From positions 1 through 61,417 of the forward strand of contig CAITNQ010000088.1 of the NCBI GenBank assembly GCA_903893785.1: a stretch of 61,417 nucleotides of DNA, read 5' to 3'. This document shows, in pieces, positions 42,559 through 51,666 of this stretch. The notes under the pieces are model-generated. The model was given only the letters and a program-made list of their open reading frames with translations, ran no database searches and was not told the origin of the DNA. The position numbers and the translations under genes are program-made. Within the stretch, counting starts at the first letter, position 1; every line of letters starts with the position of its first letter. The stretch is from an uncultured Gemmatimonadota bacterium (GTDB lineage: Bacteria > Latescibacterota > UBA2968 > UBA8231).

Positions 42559-43605
42559 ATGACCGACACCTTCAGCGGCTGCTACACAGCCCTGGTGACT
42601 CCGCTGCGCAGCGATGGCACCGTGGACTATGACGGGTTGGAGCAGTTGGTCGAATTCCAGCTCGCCAACGGCGTCCGGGGCCTTCTGGCGGTCGGCACTA
42701 CGGGTGAGAGTCCGACGTTGATCTGGGAAGAGCACAACGATGTCATCGAGCGCACGTGCCGCCAGGTCCGGCGCCGGGCGGCGGTGATCGCCGGCACGGG
42801 CAGCAACTCCACGCGTGAGACCCTGGACGGCACCGCGCATGCGGCCCACGTGGGGGCTCAAGCCGTCCTGTTGGTCGATCCCTACTACAACGGCCCCAGC
42901 TCGCTGGAGATCCGGCGCGAATACGTGGCGCCGGTGGCCGCTGAGTTCCCGGAACTGCAGGTTATCCCGTACGTCATCCCGGGACGCACCGGGACCATGC
43001 TACAGCCCCAGGACCTGGCGGCGCTGGTCGCCCAGTACCCCAACGTCAGCGCTGTCAAGGAAGCCACGGGCGACCTGGCGAACATGGCCCTGACAAGAAG
43101 GCTGTGCGGGGACCGCTTGGTGATCCTGTCGGGCGACGACGACAAGACCGTGACCATGATGCGGCGCGCCGAGATCCGGGCAGCCGGCGTGATCTCCGTG
43201 CTGTCCAACGTCATCCCCGGACCCCTGCAGCGGCTCACCGAGCTGCTGGCCGCGGGGGCCGAAGCCGATGCCGACGCCTTGGCTGACGACCTCCAGCCCC
43301 TCCTTGGCATCGTCGGCGTCACCACCGCCGAAGAGTCGGCCTACGGTCCGGTCAGCTGTCGCGCGCGGAATCCCCTGCCGGTCAAGATGCTGATGAACCT
43401 ACTGGGCATGCCCGCCGGGCCCTGTCGTCGCCCGCTCGGTAAGATGACCCGTGGTGGAGCGCGGATCGTCTTGGAAGCCGCGCGACAGGCCCATCGCCGC
43501 GATCCCGAGACCCTGGCCCCGGTAGCCCGCTTCTTCGGCGTCGATATCGACGCCCGGTTGGGCGATGAATCGGTGCTGGAGTCCCTGGTCTACCAGACCT
43601 ACTGA
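42559..43605 (+). CDS. dapA: DapA-family synthase, probable dihydrodipicolinate synthase
   Basis: Class I aldolase-type enzyme that condenses pyruvate with aspartate semialdehyde, entering lysine and diaminopimelate (cell wall) synthesis. Motifs: VGTTGESPTLIWEEH (substrate carboxylate loop), DPYYNGPSSLE, YVIPGRTG and the Schiff-base lysine in VSAVKEATGDL. At 348 residues it is about 50 longer than usual, with an extra C-terminal part (TRGGARIVLEAARQAH...). The DapA family also includes N-acetylneuraminate lyase-like enzymes, but dapB following after 13 nt supports the lysine pathway. ATG 42559 has GGAG 8 nt upstream. Confidence 0.9.
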   Translation: MTDTFSGCYTALVTPLRSDGTVDYDGLEQLVEFQLANGVRGLLAVGTTGESPTLIWEEHNDVIERTCRQVRRRAAVIAGTGSNSTRETLDGTAHAAHVGAQAVLLVDPYYNGPSSLEIRREYVAPVAAEFPELQVIPYVIPGRTGTMLQPQDLAALVAQYPNVSAVKEATGDLANMALTRRLCGDRLVILSGDDDKTVTMMRRAEIRAAGVISVLSNVIPGPLQRLTELLAAGAEADADALADDLQPLLGIVGVTTAEESAYGPVSCRARNPLPVKMLMNLLGMPAGPCRRPLGKMTRGGARIVLEAARQAHRRDPETLAPVARFFGVDIDARLGDESVLESLVYQTY

Positions 43606-43618
43606 AGCGGGTACACCG

Positions 43619-44431
43619 ATGAGCGAACGCATCCCCGTAGCGGTCCTCGGCGTGGCGGGGCGCATGGGCCAACGCCTGGCCGGGCTGGTGTTGGACAGCG
43701 ACGACCTGGCGTTGGTAGCCGGGTTGGAGCGCGTCGGACACGCAGCCCTTGGCCGCGACGTGGGCGAACTGCTCGGACGTCCCCCGGCCGCCGTGGCCGT
43801 GTCGGCCGACCTCGAATCGGGACTGGCCCGGGCGCGCGTGGTCATCGACTTCACCACCCCCGCGGCGACCCTCGCGGCTGCGGCTGCCTGTGCGGCGCGG
43901 CAGACCGCCATGGTGGTCGGCACCACCGGGTTCACCGAGTCGGAACGGGCCGAGTTCCATCGCCGCGTGGCGGGCCTGGCCTGCGTTTTCTCGCCCAGCT
44001 ACAGCACCGCCATGAATGTGCTGTTCGAGTTGGTCGAGAAGGCTGCCCGGGCGTTGGGCGACGGTTACGACATCGAGGTGGTCGAGGCCCATCACCGGCA
44101 CAAGGTCGATGCCCCCAGCGGGACCGCTCTGCGGTTGGCCGAGCGGGCTGCCCTCGGTCGGGGCCTGGACCCGGCCGAAGCCATGGCCCATGGACGCCAG
44201 GGCATTGTCGGGCCACGCCCGCCGGCCCAGATCGGCATGCACGCCATCCGCGCCGGCGACCTGGTGGGCGACCACACAGTTCTGTTTGCTGCCCTGGGCG
44301 AGTGTCTGGAACTCCGTCACCGGGCCACCAACAGGGACGCGTTTGCCGTCGGGGCCCTGCGCGCCGTGCGCTTCGTGGCGCCGGCAGCTCCAGGCCTGTA
44401 CTCGATGCGGGACGTTCTGGGTCTGGCGTGA
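43619..44431 (+). CDS. dapB: 4-Hydroxy-tetrahydrodipicolinate reductase
   Basis: Reduces the dapA product with NAD(P)H in lysine/diaminopimelate synthesis. The 270 residues are of normal length, with nucleotide-binding VAVLGVAGRMGQRLA, VVIDFTTP, VVGTTGF, SPSYSTAMNVLFEL, the active-site EVVEAHHRHKVDAPSGTAL and the lysine of that same segment. ATG 43619 lies 13 nt after dapA, so the genes form an operon that ends at the hairpin 44437-44457. Confidence 0.95.
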   Translation: MSERIPVAVLGVAGRMGQRLAGLVLDSDDLALVAGLERVGHAALGRDVGELLGRPPAAVAVSADLESGLARARVVIDFTTPAATLAAAAACAARQTAMVVGTTGFTESERAEFHRRVAGLACVFSPSYSTAMNVLFELVEKAARALGDGYDIEVVEAHHRHKVDAPSGTALRLAERAALGRGLDPAEAMAHGRQGIVGPRPPAQIGMHAIRAGDLVGDHTVLFAALGECLELRHRATNRDAFAVGALRAVRFVAPAAPGLYSMRDVLGLA

Positions 44432-44436
44432 ACCGG

Positions 44437-44457
44437 GGGTGCCGCCCTGCGGCGCCC
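44437..44457. terminator. Bidirectional hairpin between dapB and the UVR-motif gene
   Basis: GGGTGCCGC-CCT-GCGGCGCCC: a 9-bp stem with one G-U pair and a 3-nt loop, just after dapB and before the convergent gene's stop. Confidence 0.65.
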
Positions 44458-44468
44458 GCAACCGCCGG

Positions 44469-45254
44469 TCAGTGCTCGGTCTTGGGGTGCCGACGGGGGG
44501 TCGGCCGGAGCGTCCGTAGTTTGTCGCGCAGCCGGGCCGCCTCCTCGAAGTTCTCCGCCTCCACGGCAACCCGCAGATCCCGTTCCAGCTGCTCGCGCTG
44601 CGACAGCGGGCGCTCCTCTTCCAGTTCCTCCTGCCACTGGCGCAGGAAGGTGAGCTCCGGCAGGTCCTCGTCGTATTCCTCGTCGTCTTCCCAGTCCGCC
44701 ACGTAGCGCTCGATGCGGGCTATCCCCTGCTCCACCTCGCTCAGGGCTGCCTGGTAGTCATCGGCCTGCAGCGCCGTCAATGCCCGGGCGCGCGTCTGCA
44801 TCATGATGGCGTGCGGGTAGTACTGCTCGAAGTACCATTTGACTTCGTCGCTGGAGGCGTAGTCTTGGACGAGGGCGAAGATCCGCAGCGTATGCTCGGT
44901 GTCGACCTCCACCCCGCCGTAGTCCTCGAGGTAGAAGAGCGCCAGGTACCGGTGGTAATACTGCCAGGCTTCCTGGAACAGCGACTCGCACTCGTCCTCG
45001 TCCAGGGCAAACTGCTCCTCGCTGGCGCCCTCATCGCGGTGCTGGTCGCGAGACGCCAGGTAGTAGTCGAGCAGCGAGGCATAGCCATGGGGGCGCTGGC
45101 CGTCAGGACGTCCATTGGGCAACAGCTGCAGCAGCCCCATGTCGATACGGATCTGCAACCGTTCACTACCGTCCTCCGCTTTGATGCGGCGGGCAGTGAA
45201 CTCGTCCGGATCGAACGGCCAATCGTTGAGCAGATCGCCGATGTCCTGTTTCAT
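44469..45254 (-). CDS. UVR-motif (UvrB/UvrC motif) protein
   Basis: A 261-residue acidic soluble protein. The C-terminal ~35 residues (REQLERDLRVAVEAENFEEAARLRDKLRTL) are a UVR motif, a helical hairpin that mediates protein contacts in UvrB/UvrC and in McsA-like proteins. The N-terminal ~200 residues (LLDYYLASRDQ, YHRYLALFYLEDYGGVEVDTEHTLRIFALVQDYASSDE) look helical, possibly TPR-like, and are otherwise unassigned. No zinc cysteines are present, so it is not McsA. ATG 45254 has AGG nearby; the extension to 45434 is Arg/Pro-rich noise. Confidence 0.75.
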   Translation of the reverse strand: MKQDIGDLLNDWPFDPDEFTARRIKAEDGSERLQIRIDMGLLQLLPNGRPDGQRPHGYASLLDYYLASRDQHRDEGASEEQFALDEDECESLFQEAWQYYHRYLALFYLEDYGGVEVDTEHTLRIFALVQDYASSDEVKWYFEQYYPHAIMMQTRARALTALQADDYQAALSEVEQGIARIERYVADWEDDEEYDEDLPELTFLRQWQEELEEERPLSQREQLERDLRVAVEAENFEEAARLRDKLRTLRPTPRRHPKTEH

Positions 45255-45433
45255 CGCGTGCCTGGACTGCAGTCTGGCCAGCTGAAGCGCCGGGCTCCGG
45301 TTGGGCCGGCGTGGGCATGCGTCCACACCCCGGGTACGGGACGACCGTTGGGCTGTAGTGCGTCGGCCCATGGACGGACACCGCCGCCCCGTGCGAGCGA
45401 CCTGAGCGACGGCCGGAGCGCTAGGAGCCGCCA

Positions 45434-45439
45434 AATATA
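45434..45439 (-). promoter_or_regulatory. Possible -10 box upstream of the UVR-motif gene
   Basis: TATATT on the minus strand in an A/T island after the exporter operon; no good -35 box is seen. The leader would be about 170 nt, long for this genome, so support is limited. Confidence 0.35.
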
Positions 45440-45490
45440 GGAGTCAGTGTGTTCAGACGCTACCCGGTCAGGGCAGAGCACCGCGCGACG

Positions 45491-47089
45491 CTAGCGGCGA
45501 CTGACGCGAATGCTGACCACCGCCACCCCCACCACCAGCGCCACGAGGGCCGCCACCAACAGGGAGTTGCGCCAAAGGTTGGCGCGTGCCGCCAGGCGGA
45601 GGGTCAGGTCCCTCTCCTGCGCTTCGACCCGTTCGGCACCCACGCGCCCGTACGCCTCCAGGCGCACGTCATATTCGCTGACCCCCAGGCCGGCCGGAGG
45701 GGTCAGGGTGACGGTGACAGCTTCTTTCTCACCTGGGGCGATCCGCGCCACGGTGTCGGGTTGGGTGGCGCAGGTCCAACCCATGGGCACGGTCGGCACC
45801 AAATACGCGTTCTCGACCTCGAGCGTTCCGGTGTTTTGCAGTTCCGCCCGGAAAGTGGCGCTCTCGCCGGTCTTCACCTCCTGGTACCGGTTCGCCACGA
45901 CGATGTCGATGGCGCCCTTGCCGCGCGGGATCAGTTCCAGACGCTCACGGTTGCCCGGTACGGAGTCTAGGTCGGCAGCGGCGCCCGGGCCACGGCCCAG
46001 CGTCTCCAGCCGCGCCAGACCCTCCTCGTCCGTGACGAGAACGTGGAACGATAGCGTCTGATCGACGAATCTCCGGCTCAGTTTCTCGGGAATCTGCAGT
46101 TCGAGCTCCAGCAGCTGCCGGGTTACCTCTTCGCTGAATTTCACCTGCGTCAGGCTGGCGCTGGTGGCCGGGTCGATGAACGCGTAGCTGATCTCAGCGG
46201 GCAGGTTGACCACCGCCAGTCGGAAGGTCTTCTCGTCCTCGGCCAGGCGTTCGAGGATTAGGTCGTAACGGATCTTGCTGTTCAGGTCCCCTTCCTGTGA
46301 GAACTGCACGGAGTTGATCGTCGGGGTATCCTGCAGCGACTCCTTGCGCAGAACGATCTTGTAGGTCGTCCGCTGCCCGTCCAGGGTGGTCATGGCGACG
46401 ACCACGTCGTCAACGTCATCCAGCAGCCTGACCGACAGCCGGCGCTGAGCGTCCAGGGGCAGGGAAGGGATCACCACCTCGTAGGGCTCAGCGATGATCA
46501 ACCCTTCCCGGTTCTCGAGCGCTATCCTCAGGTTCTGAATCTCCAGAAGCGAGCGCACTTCTTCCGCCGACCGGTTGGGGTTGAGTGAGACGGCCTGCTC
46601 CAGGTCGCTCCTGTTCTGCACCACGATATCGGCCTGGCGATGCCCATCGGGGGTGCGGAACTTGGTCGCCTGGAGGATTGACACATGGGTGGCTTCGCGC
46701 AGGAACGACAGCCGGGTCTGGTCCAGCGCGATGGCGGCCCGATCGAACGCCAGCCTGGCCTTCTGGTAGGCTCGCGCCGACGTGTTGAGTTCCTCCAGGG
46801 TGCGGATCCGCTGGTCGAAGAGATCGCGGTTCTCCTCGTAGTCGCTCTGCCGCGTGTCCATCTCCAATTGGGCCGCATCAACCTTCCACTGCGCCTCGCG
46901 GAGCTGGATGTCGTAGAGCCGCTGCTCCTTGGTGCGCAGGTCCTTCGCCGCCGTGTCCGCCGGCGAACCGACGGGTTGGGCCGCGGCCGGCAGCAGGCCT
47001 AACACCAGCCCCACAAGGGCGGCGGCGGCCCCGATGGCACAGCGCGGACGGCGACCGGGCCGGGCGGCGACAGGCGTGCGTGCGTTCAC
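45491..47089 (-). CDS. C-terminally anchored, adaptor-like protein of the exporter locus (copy 1)
   Basis: A 532-residue exported protein. After a signal peptide (ending ~38, LVLGLLPAAAQ) comes a helical hairpin (~48-125) with the spacing of periplasmic adaptor (membrane fusion) proteins. Several beta-domains follow, the last being a NEW3/NPCBM-associated type near 390-490 (GESATFRAELQNTGTLEVENAYL, GVSEYDVRLEAYGRV). One membrane helix and the short basic tail VSIRVSRR end the protein, so the bulk is periplasmic and anchored at its C-terminus. It is clearly paralogous to the next gene. Start GTG 47089 overlaps that gene's stop by 4 nt. An adaptor role bridging ABC permease and TolC-like protein is inference. 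Confidence 0.7.
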   Translation of the reverse strand: MNARTPVAARPGRRPRCAIGAAAALVGLVLGLLPAAAQPVGSPADTAAKDLRTKEQRLYDIQLREAQWKVDAAQLEMDTRQSDYEENRDLFDQRIRTLEELNTSARAYQKARLAFDRAAIALDQTRLSFLREATHVSILQATKFRTPDGHRQADIVVQNRSDLEQAVSLNPNRSAEEVRSLLEIQNLRIALENREGLIIAEPYEVVIPSLPLDAQRRLSVRLLDDVDDVVVAMTTLDGQRTTYKIVLRKESLQDTPTINSVQFSQEGDLNSKIRYDLILERLAEDEKTFRLAVVNLPAEISYAFIDPATSASLTQVKFSEEVTRQLLELELQIPEKLSRRFVDQTLSFHVLVTDEEGLARLETLGRGPGAAADLDSVPGNRERLELIPRGKGAIDIVVANRYQEVKTGESATFRAELQNTGTLEVENAYLVPTVPMGWTCATQPDTVARIAPGEKEAVTVTLTPPAGLGVSEYDVRLEAYGRVGAERVEAQERDLTLRLAARANLWRNSLLVAALVALVVGVAVVSIRVSRR

Positions 47090-48609
47090 CGACGGCTGAT
47101 CCGCACGCTGAGAACGCCAATGCCGGCGACCAGGAACACCAGCAACCCCACGAGGAGGGCGTTGCCCACCAGGCGCGAACGGGTCGCCACCCGGATGGTG
47201 ATCGGCTTCTCAGTCGACTGGATGTTCTCTGTTCCCACCTGGCCCTGTGCCTCCAGGCCCAACTCGTAGTCGCCGACCGACACCTCCTCGGGTGGTCGCG
47301 CGACGATATCCACCGCGACGCGTCCTCCCACCTCCAGCTTCTTGGTGAGCACCGGGTCCACCTGTCCTTCCCATTCGAATGGCAGGTCGAGGACGGCCTT
47401 GACGTTCTGCACCGCGACCGTGCCCCGGTTGAGGAGCTCCACCCGCACCCGCAGCTCGTCGCCCACCCGGATCTCCTGGTATCGGTTGGCGACCAGTACC
47501 TCCAACTTGCCGGTGCCCTTGGTCACCAGTTCCAGTTTGACGCTGTTGCAGGCCAGACCGGCGATTGCATCCGGTGGCACCGGGGCGTCGCCGTACTGGC
47601 TGACCAGAGCGTTGATTCGGGTGTATTCGGCCGGCAGGGCCACCAGGGCGTAGAACGTACGGGTCTGGCCGATCAACTCGGCGTCCAGCTTCTCGGGGAT
47701 CTCCAGGCGCAGCTGCACCTGCACGCGGGAGATATTCGGATCGAAGCGTACCTGGCTCACCTTCGCGTTCTGGTTCAGGAAGGCGAAGCGGATGCGTTTG
47801 GGCAAGCCGACGACCGCCAACCCGAAGCTGCGCTCCTCGTCCGCCAGCCGCTGCAGGGTCAGGCCGTAGCTGACGCTCTGGTTGAGCACGCCCTCCTGCG
47901 AGAACTGCGACGAGTTCACGCTGGGCAGGTCCTGCTGGCTGGCCTTGCGCAGGATCACTGGCCGGTCTTCGGTCAAATCCAGGTACTTGAGGGCCACGTG
48001 GACGGCCTCGACATCGCTGAGGAGCCGGAAGGTCAGCGTCTGCTCCTGGCCGACGGCCAGCGACGGGATGCGTATCTCGTACGGCTCGCCCACGATGGGA
48101 CCGTTGACCAGCGAGACGTAGATGCTCTCAACCTTGAGCAGCGACCGCACCTCGTCCGAGTTCAGGCTCGGGTCCACCACCAGGGCATCGCGGGCGTCCG
48201 AGGCGTTCTGCAGCGTCACGTCCACCATGCTCCGGCCGTCGGCCGTGCGGTACTTCCGTGCCTCGCGCACCACCAGGTGGGTCGCCGTCTTGAGCAGATC
48301 AAGTTTGACGCGCTCGAAGGCCGTCTGCGCCTGTTCGTAAGCCAGACGGGCTTCCTCGTGTCGGTTACGAACCTGCTTGTACTTCTGGAGTGAGATCGAC
48401 CCGCGATCAAACAGCAGCCCCGAAGTGGCCAGCTCGTCGGCCCGCGTCTGCAGCCCCGCCCGCGCCTCCTCCAACTGCAACTGGCTGTCCTGGAGCCGCA
48501 GCCGATTGAGCTGCTGCTCCTTGGTCAATCCGGTCTGCGACAGGGCCACCGTCGAAAGGCAGAGGACCACGACGGCCACGAGGCCTGAACCGGGGACACG
48601 GCAGGTCAT
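47086..48609 (-). CDS. C-terminally anchored, adaptor-like protein of the exporter locus (copy 2)
   Basis: A 507-residue paralogue of the downstream protein. A signal peptide (~1-24) precedes a coiled-coil hairpin (~30-105) containing LLFDRGSISLQKYKQV, a motif shape typical of adaptor hairpins that dock onto TolC. Beta-domains follow, with a NEW3-like domain near 370-470 (GDELRVRVELLNRGTVAVQNV, GDYELGLEAQGQV). A C-terminal membrane helix and tail LSVRISRR match copy 1. Shared internal blocks (EVRSLL, GEPYEIRIPSL, NSSQFSQEG, ANRYQEIRVGD) prove duplication. ATG 48609 overlaps the TolC-like gene's stop by 4 nt (ATGA), so all three are translationally coupled. Confidence 0.72.
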   Translation of the reverse strand: MTCRVPGSGLVAVVVLCLSTVALSQTGLTKEQQLNRLRLQDSQLQLEEARAGLQTRADELATSGLLFDRGSISLQKYKQVRNRHEEARLAYEQAQTAFERVKLDLLKTATHLVVREARKYRTADGRSMVDVTLQNASDARDALVVDPSLNSDEVRSLLKVESIYVSLVNGPIVGEPYEIRIPSLAVGQEQTLTFRLLSDVEAVHVALKYLDLTEDRPVILRKASQQDLPSVNSSQFSQEGVLNQSVSYGLTLQRLADEERSFGLAVVGLPKRIRFAFLNQNAKVSQVRFDPNISRVQVQLRLEIPEKLDAELIGQTRTFYALVALPAEYTRINALVSQYGDAPVPPDAIAGLACNSVKLELVTKGTGKLEVLVANRYQEIRVGDELRVRVELLNRGTVAVQNVKAVLDLPFEWEGQVDPVLTKKLEVGGRVAVDIVARPPEEVSVGDYELGLEAQGQVGTENIQSTEKPITIRVATRSRLVGNALLVGLLVFLVAGIGVLSVRISRR

Positions 48610-50003
48610 TCGAAATACCCCATCTGACGCCGCAGGTCGGCCTGGCGCTGGATATACGTGGCCTGGTAGTTGAACAACTGGTCCTGGGCGTCAAAGAACT
48701 GCTGTCGGAAGTTTTCCAGCAGGGTCTCGTCAACCTGCCCCTTGTCCTTGAGGGTCTGCGTTACCTCCAGTCGCTTGGCGGCGATGCGTGCCCGTTCCAT
48801 CTGGATGCGCTGCCGGCCATCGGCTTCGAGTACCGACTGGAAAGCCTGGCGCACCAGCAGTTCGGTGGCCGCCTCCAGATCCCGAAGGGCCGCCGCCAAC
48901 TGGCGCATCCGGGCCCTTTCGGCCAACTCCCGTCCGGAAGCCTCCATGCCGTCGAACAGCGGCACACGGGCCTGGACCTGCAGGAACCAACGTGCCTGGT
49001 CCGGCCGGACCGTGGTGCCTTGGCCCTGCAATGCCAGGTCCGAAGCCGCATCAACCGTCCAGGTAGTGCCGCTCCGGCCAACCGTCAGGCCGGCGCTGCG
49101 GCGATCGTCCTGCACCCCGGCGGCCAGGGCCAGCAGGTCAGGGGCGTGGCGCCACGCCAGTTCGCGCACCACCCGCTGCTGTTCGCGCAGCCGCTCAGTG
49201 GCCAGTACGATCTCGGCGTTGTTGTCCAGGGCGATGGCGACGGCGCGGTCCTGGTCCAGGGCGAACCCCGCGGTGTCCGGTTCCAGCGCCAGGTCAGCGC
49301 CGATCGGGGCTGCCACCAGGCGGAGGAGGGCCATCTTGTTGTTGAACTGCTGCCGCTGCAGGTCGTTGATCGCCAGGGAGTCGTTGAGCACGTTCAGGTA
49401 TGCCTGCAGCACGTCGCTCTCGGACGACATCCGCGCTTCGTACCGGCGCTGCTGCTGCTCATAGAGCGCCTCGAAGCTGGCCCGCGACTGCCGGCGGATG
49501 GCCATCTGACGGTCTTGGAGGAGGATCAGGTGGTAGTTCTGCCAGACCGAGGCCAAAATCTGGTGCACCGATGCTTCGTAGGCGTAGACCGCCTTGCGCA
49601 GGTCTTCCCGTGCCTGCACGTCGGCGGCCAGGTCCGGACCGTATTCGAACAGGCGCTGGCTGATTTCCAGACTGCTGCCCGTCTGGTCCGCGACCTCGCC
49701 ACCACGACTAAGCCGAGATGCCTCGTAGTTGGTTGACAGGTTGACGTGGGGCAGATACCGGGCGTGCAGGACGGCGCTGTTGCCCTGCACCTGGCGGATG
49801 GCTTCGCGTCCCTGCTGCAATTCGCGGTTGCTCGTCAGCGCCGTGTTTAGGCACTGCCGCAGCGTCAGTTGCACCGTGGCCGGTTCAGCCCCGGCCATGG
49901 CCGCCGTGACACTGGCGGCCAGCACCACCCCAGTGAGTCGGCCACGCCAACCGCAGCGGCGGGACGGGCCGGCGGCGATCCATTGGCAGGGGACCCGGGC
50001 CAT
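48606..50003 (-). CDS. TolC-family outer-membrane efflux protein
   Basis: A 465-residue outer-membrane channel protein. It has a signal peptide (GVVLAASVTAAMAGAEP, ending near residue 38) and two related halves of OEP repeats: LTLRQCLNTALTSNRELQQGR, LSTNYEASRLSRGG, ISQRLFEYGPDLAADVQ, then VAIALDNNAEIVLATERL, FLQVQARVPLFDG and the closing LFNYQATYIQRQADLRRQMG. TolC trimers span the outer membrane and periplasm. ATG 50003 is preferred to TTG 50048, which lies inside the promoter's -10 box. First gene of the minus operon, divergent from the ABC permease genes. Confidence 0.9.
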   Translation of the reverse strand: MARVPCQWIAAGPSRRCGWRGRLTGVVLAASVTAAMAGAEPATVQLTLRQCLNTALTSNRELQQGREAIRQVQGNSAVLHARYLPHVNLSTNYEASRLSRGGEVADQTGSSLEISQRLFEYGPDLAADVQAREDLRKAVYAYEASVHQILASVWQNYHLILLQDRQMAIRRQSRASFEALYEQQQRRYEARMSSESDVLQAYLNVLNDSLAINDLQRQQFNNKMALLRLVAAPIGADLALEPDTAGFALDQDRAVAIALDNNAEIVLATERLREQQRVVRELAWRHAPDLLALAAGVQDDRRSAGLTVGRSGTTWTVDAASDLALQGQGTTVRPDQARWFLQVQARVPLFDGMEASGRELAERARMRQLAAALRDLEAATELLVRQAFQSVLEADGRQRIQMERARIAAKRLEVTQTLKDKGQVDETLLENFRQQFFDAQDQLFNYQATYIQRQADLRRQMGYFE

Positions 50004-50047
50004 GTCGCCAACACTCCGGCGGGAGGAGGTGCGTCTGTTCCGCAGCA

Positions 50048-50076
50048 AGCCTAGCCGGCCAGGTGGCCTGTGTCAA
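50048..50076 (-). promoter_or_regulatory. Promoter of the TolC-adaptor operon
   Basis: A perfect TTGACA (50071-50076), 17-nt spacer and TAGGCT (50048-50053) on the minus strand. The leader to ATG 50003 is about 38 nt. Confidence 0.75.
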
Positions 50077-50184
50077 GGCAGAAATGAACCGACTGCCGCG
50101 CGGGGCGCGGTGGGGACGACGAGCGGTCTGCGCGCCGGCCCGTTTTCGCCTGTGGTTGCCGCGTGGTCGGTTCACCTTGCTGCG

Positions 50185-50190
50185 TATATT
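50185..50190 (+). promoter_or_regulatory. Possible -10 box for the ABC permease operon
   Basis: TATATT in an A/T island 81 nt before the first permease gene. The same box type precedes other genes here, but no good -35 lies 16-18 nt upstream. It is divergent from the TolC operon promoter about 110 nt away. Confidence 0.4.
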
Positions 50191-50270
50191 ACCGCGGTAC
50201 GGTCTGTCGGCGCCTGACCGCGGTGGCGCCGCGGTGCCCCCCGCTCTGCTGGCCTGGACGGAGATCTGCC

Positions 50271-51656
50271 ATGCTGTCCGTGCTGATCGCCAAGGAAATC
50301 CGCGCCCACGTCCTGAGCTACCGTTTTGCCGTCTCCTTCCTGCTGCTCTTCGTGCTCATCGTCAGCTCGGTCGAGGTCATCGCGCTGAACTACGACCGGC
50401 AGTTGGCCAGCTATGCCGAAGCCCGGCGAACCCAGGAAGAGAAGCTGAAGGAGGGGACGGACTTCCGGTCGTTCCAGTGGGCCGGCTACACGGTCGACCG
50501 ACGCCCCAATGGCCTTGCCGTGCTGGCCCAGGGCCTGGAGAAAGAGATGGCGCGGTCGGTGACCGTGTCGTCTTTCCGCGAGGCCAAGCTGGGCCGAAGC
50601 AAATACCCGAATCCGCTGTTCGTCCTCTTCCCGGCCCCTGATCTGCTTTACATCGTCAACATTGTCGTCAGCCTGTTAGCCATCCTGTTTGCCTTCGACG
50701 CCATCTGCGGCGAACAGGAAGAGGGCACATTGCGCCTGATCATGGCCAATCCCGTGCCTCGTCACCGGGTGTTGCTCGCCAAGTGGATCGGCGGCTATGT
50801 GGCCCTCCTGGCGCCCTTCCTCCTGTGCCTGGCGTCGGCGCTGTTTGTGGCCCTGCTGACCACCGATCTGAGCTTCACCGGGGCGGAATGGGCCGCCGTT
50901 GGCGCCATGGTCGGGGTCTCGGCCCTGTACATCTCCGTATTCTTCCTGCTGGCGCTCATGGTTTCGGCCCTGGTGCACCGCTCGTCGACTTCCCTGGTGG
51001 TCAACTTCCTCGTCTGGGTGCTCCTGGTCCTGGTGGTGCCCAACACCGCACCGATCGTCGCTCGGGCCGTGGTGCCCGTTCCTTCAGCCGGCGTCCTTGG
51101 TGGTCAGCGCGAGGCCATCCAACGGGCTGCCTGGGAATCCATGCGCCCGCAGCGCGGCCAACGGCTGTCATCGGAGGAGCGCCAGCAGCGCTTCGATGCC
51201 ACCCAGGCCAAGGTGCGCGAGGAAACCGCGCGGCTGGTCAGCGACTACATGCAGCGGGTCGATCGCCAGATCAGCGTGGGCGTCATGCTGGCCCGCCTGT
51301 CTCCCTCGGCAAGTTACGTGTATGCCACGGCCGGGTTGGCTGGGGGGGGACTGGGCGATTTCAGCGACCTGAGGCAGTACATCCAGCGCTACCGACAGGA
51401 GTTCTCCGACCGGGTTCGGGACATCTCGGCGACCCGTTCGCGCCAGGCCGACAGTGCCGCCGACCTGAGCGAACGCCAGGAGATCATGAACGCTCCGGTG
51501 GCCCCGGATGATCTGCCGCGGTTCGCGCCGGGCAATGTCGCACTGGCCTCGGCCCTGACGGCCTCGCAGGTCGACCTGGTGCTCCTCATTCTGCTCAACG
51601 TCGGCCTTTTTCTGGGCGCCTACACCGGCTTCCTGCGCTACGACTTGATGAAGTAG
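50271..51656 (+). CDS. ABC-2 type permease with large extracytoplasmic domains (copy 1)
   Basis: A 461-residue inner-membrane permease with six predicted helices. Helix 1 is FAVSFLLLFVLIVSSVEVIAL; a ~100-residue external domain follows; helices 2-5 run from LLYIVNIVVSLLAILFAF to SLVVNFLVWVLLVLVVPN; a second ~120-residue external domain and helix 6 (LVLLILLNVGLFLGAYTGFL) complete it. GEQEEGTLRLIMANPVPRHRVLLAKWIGGY after helix 2 is the classic ABC-2 coupling segment. This layout resembles DUF3526-type transporters. ATG 50271 has GGAG 8 nt upstream. The second permease starts 10 nt after it, and the pair presumably forms a heterodimer driven by the ATPase at 53548. Confidence 0.85.
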   Translation: MLSVLIAKEIRAHVLSYRFAVSFLLLFVLIVSSVEVIALNYDRQLASYAEARRTQEEKLKEGTDFRSFQWAGYTVDRRPNGLAVLAQGLEKEMARSVTVSSFREAKLGRSKYPNPLFVLFPAPDLLYIVNIVVSLLAILFAFDAICGEQEEGTLRLIMANPVPRHRVLLAKWIGGYVALLAPFLLCLASALFVALLTTDLSFTGAEWAAVGAMVGVSALYISVFFLLALMVSALVHRSSTSLVVNFLVWVLLVLVVPNTAPIVARAVVPVPSAGVLGGQREAIQRAAWESMRPQRGQRLSSEERQQRFDATQAKVREETARLVSDYMQRVDRQISVGVMLARLSPSASYVYATAGLAGGGLGDFSDLRQYIQRYRQEFSDRVRDISATRSRQADSAADLSERQEIMNAPVAPDDLPRFAPGNVALASALTASQVDLVLLILLNVGLFLGAYTGFLRYDLMK

Positions 51657-51666
51657 GGGGCGCACC

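Noticed and set aside
44469..45254. McsA assignment for the UVR-motif protein
   Set aside because: McsA has paired zinc-binding cysteines before the UVR motif; this protein has none of them, and no mcsB or clpC is nearby.
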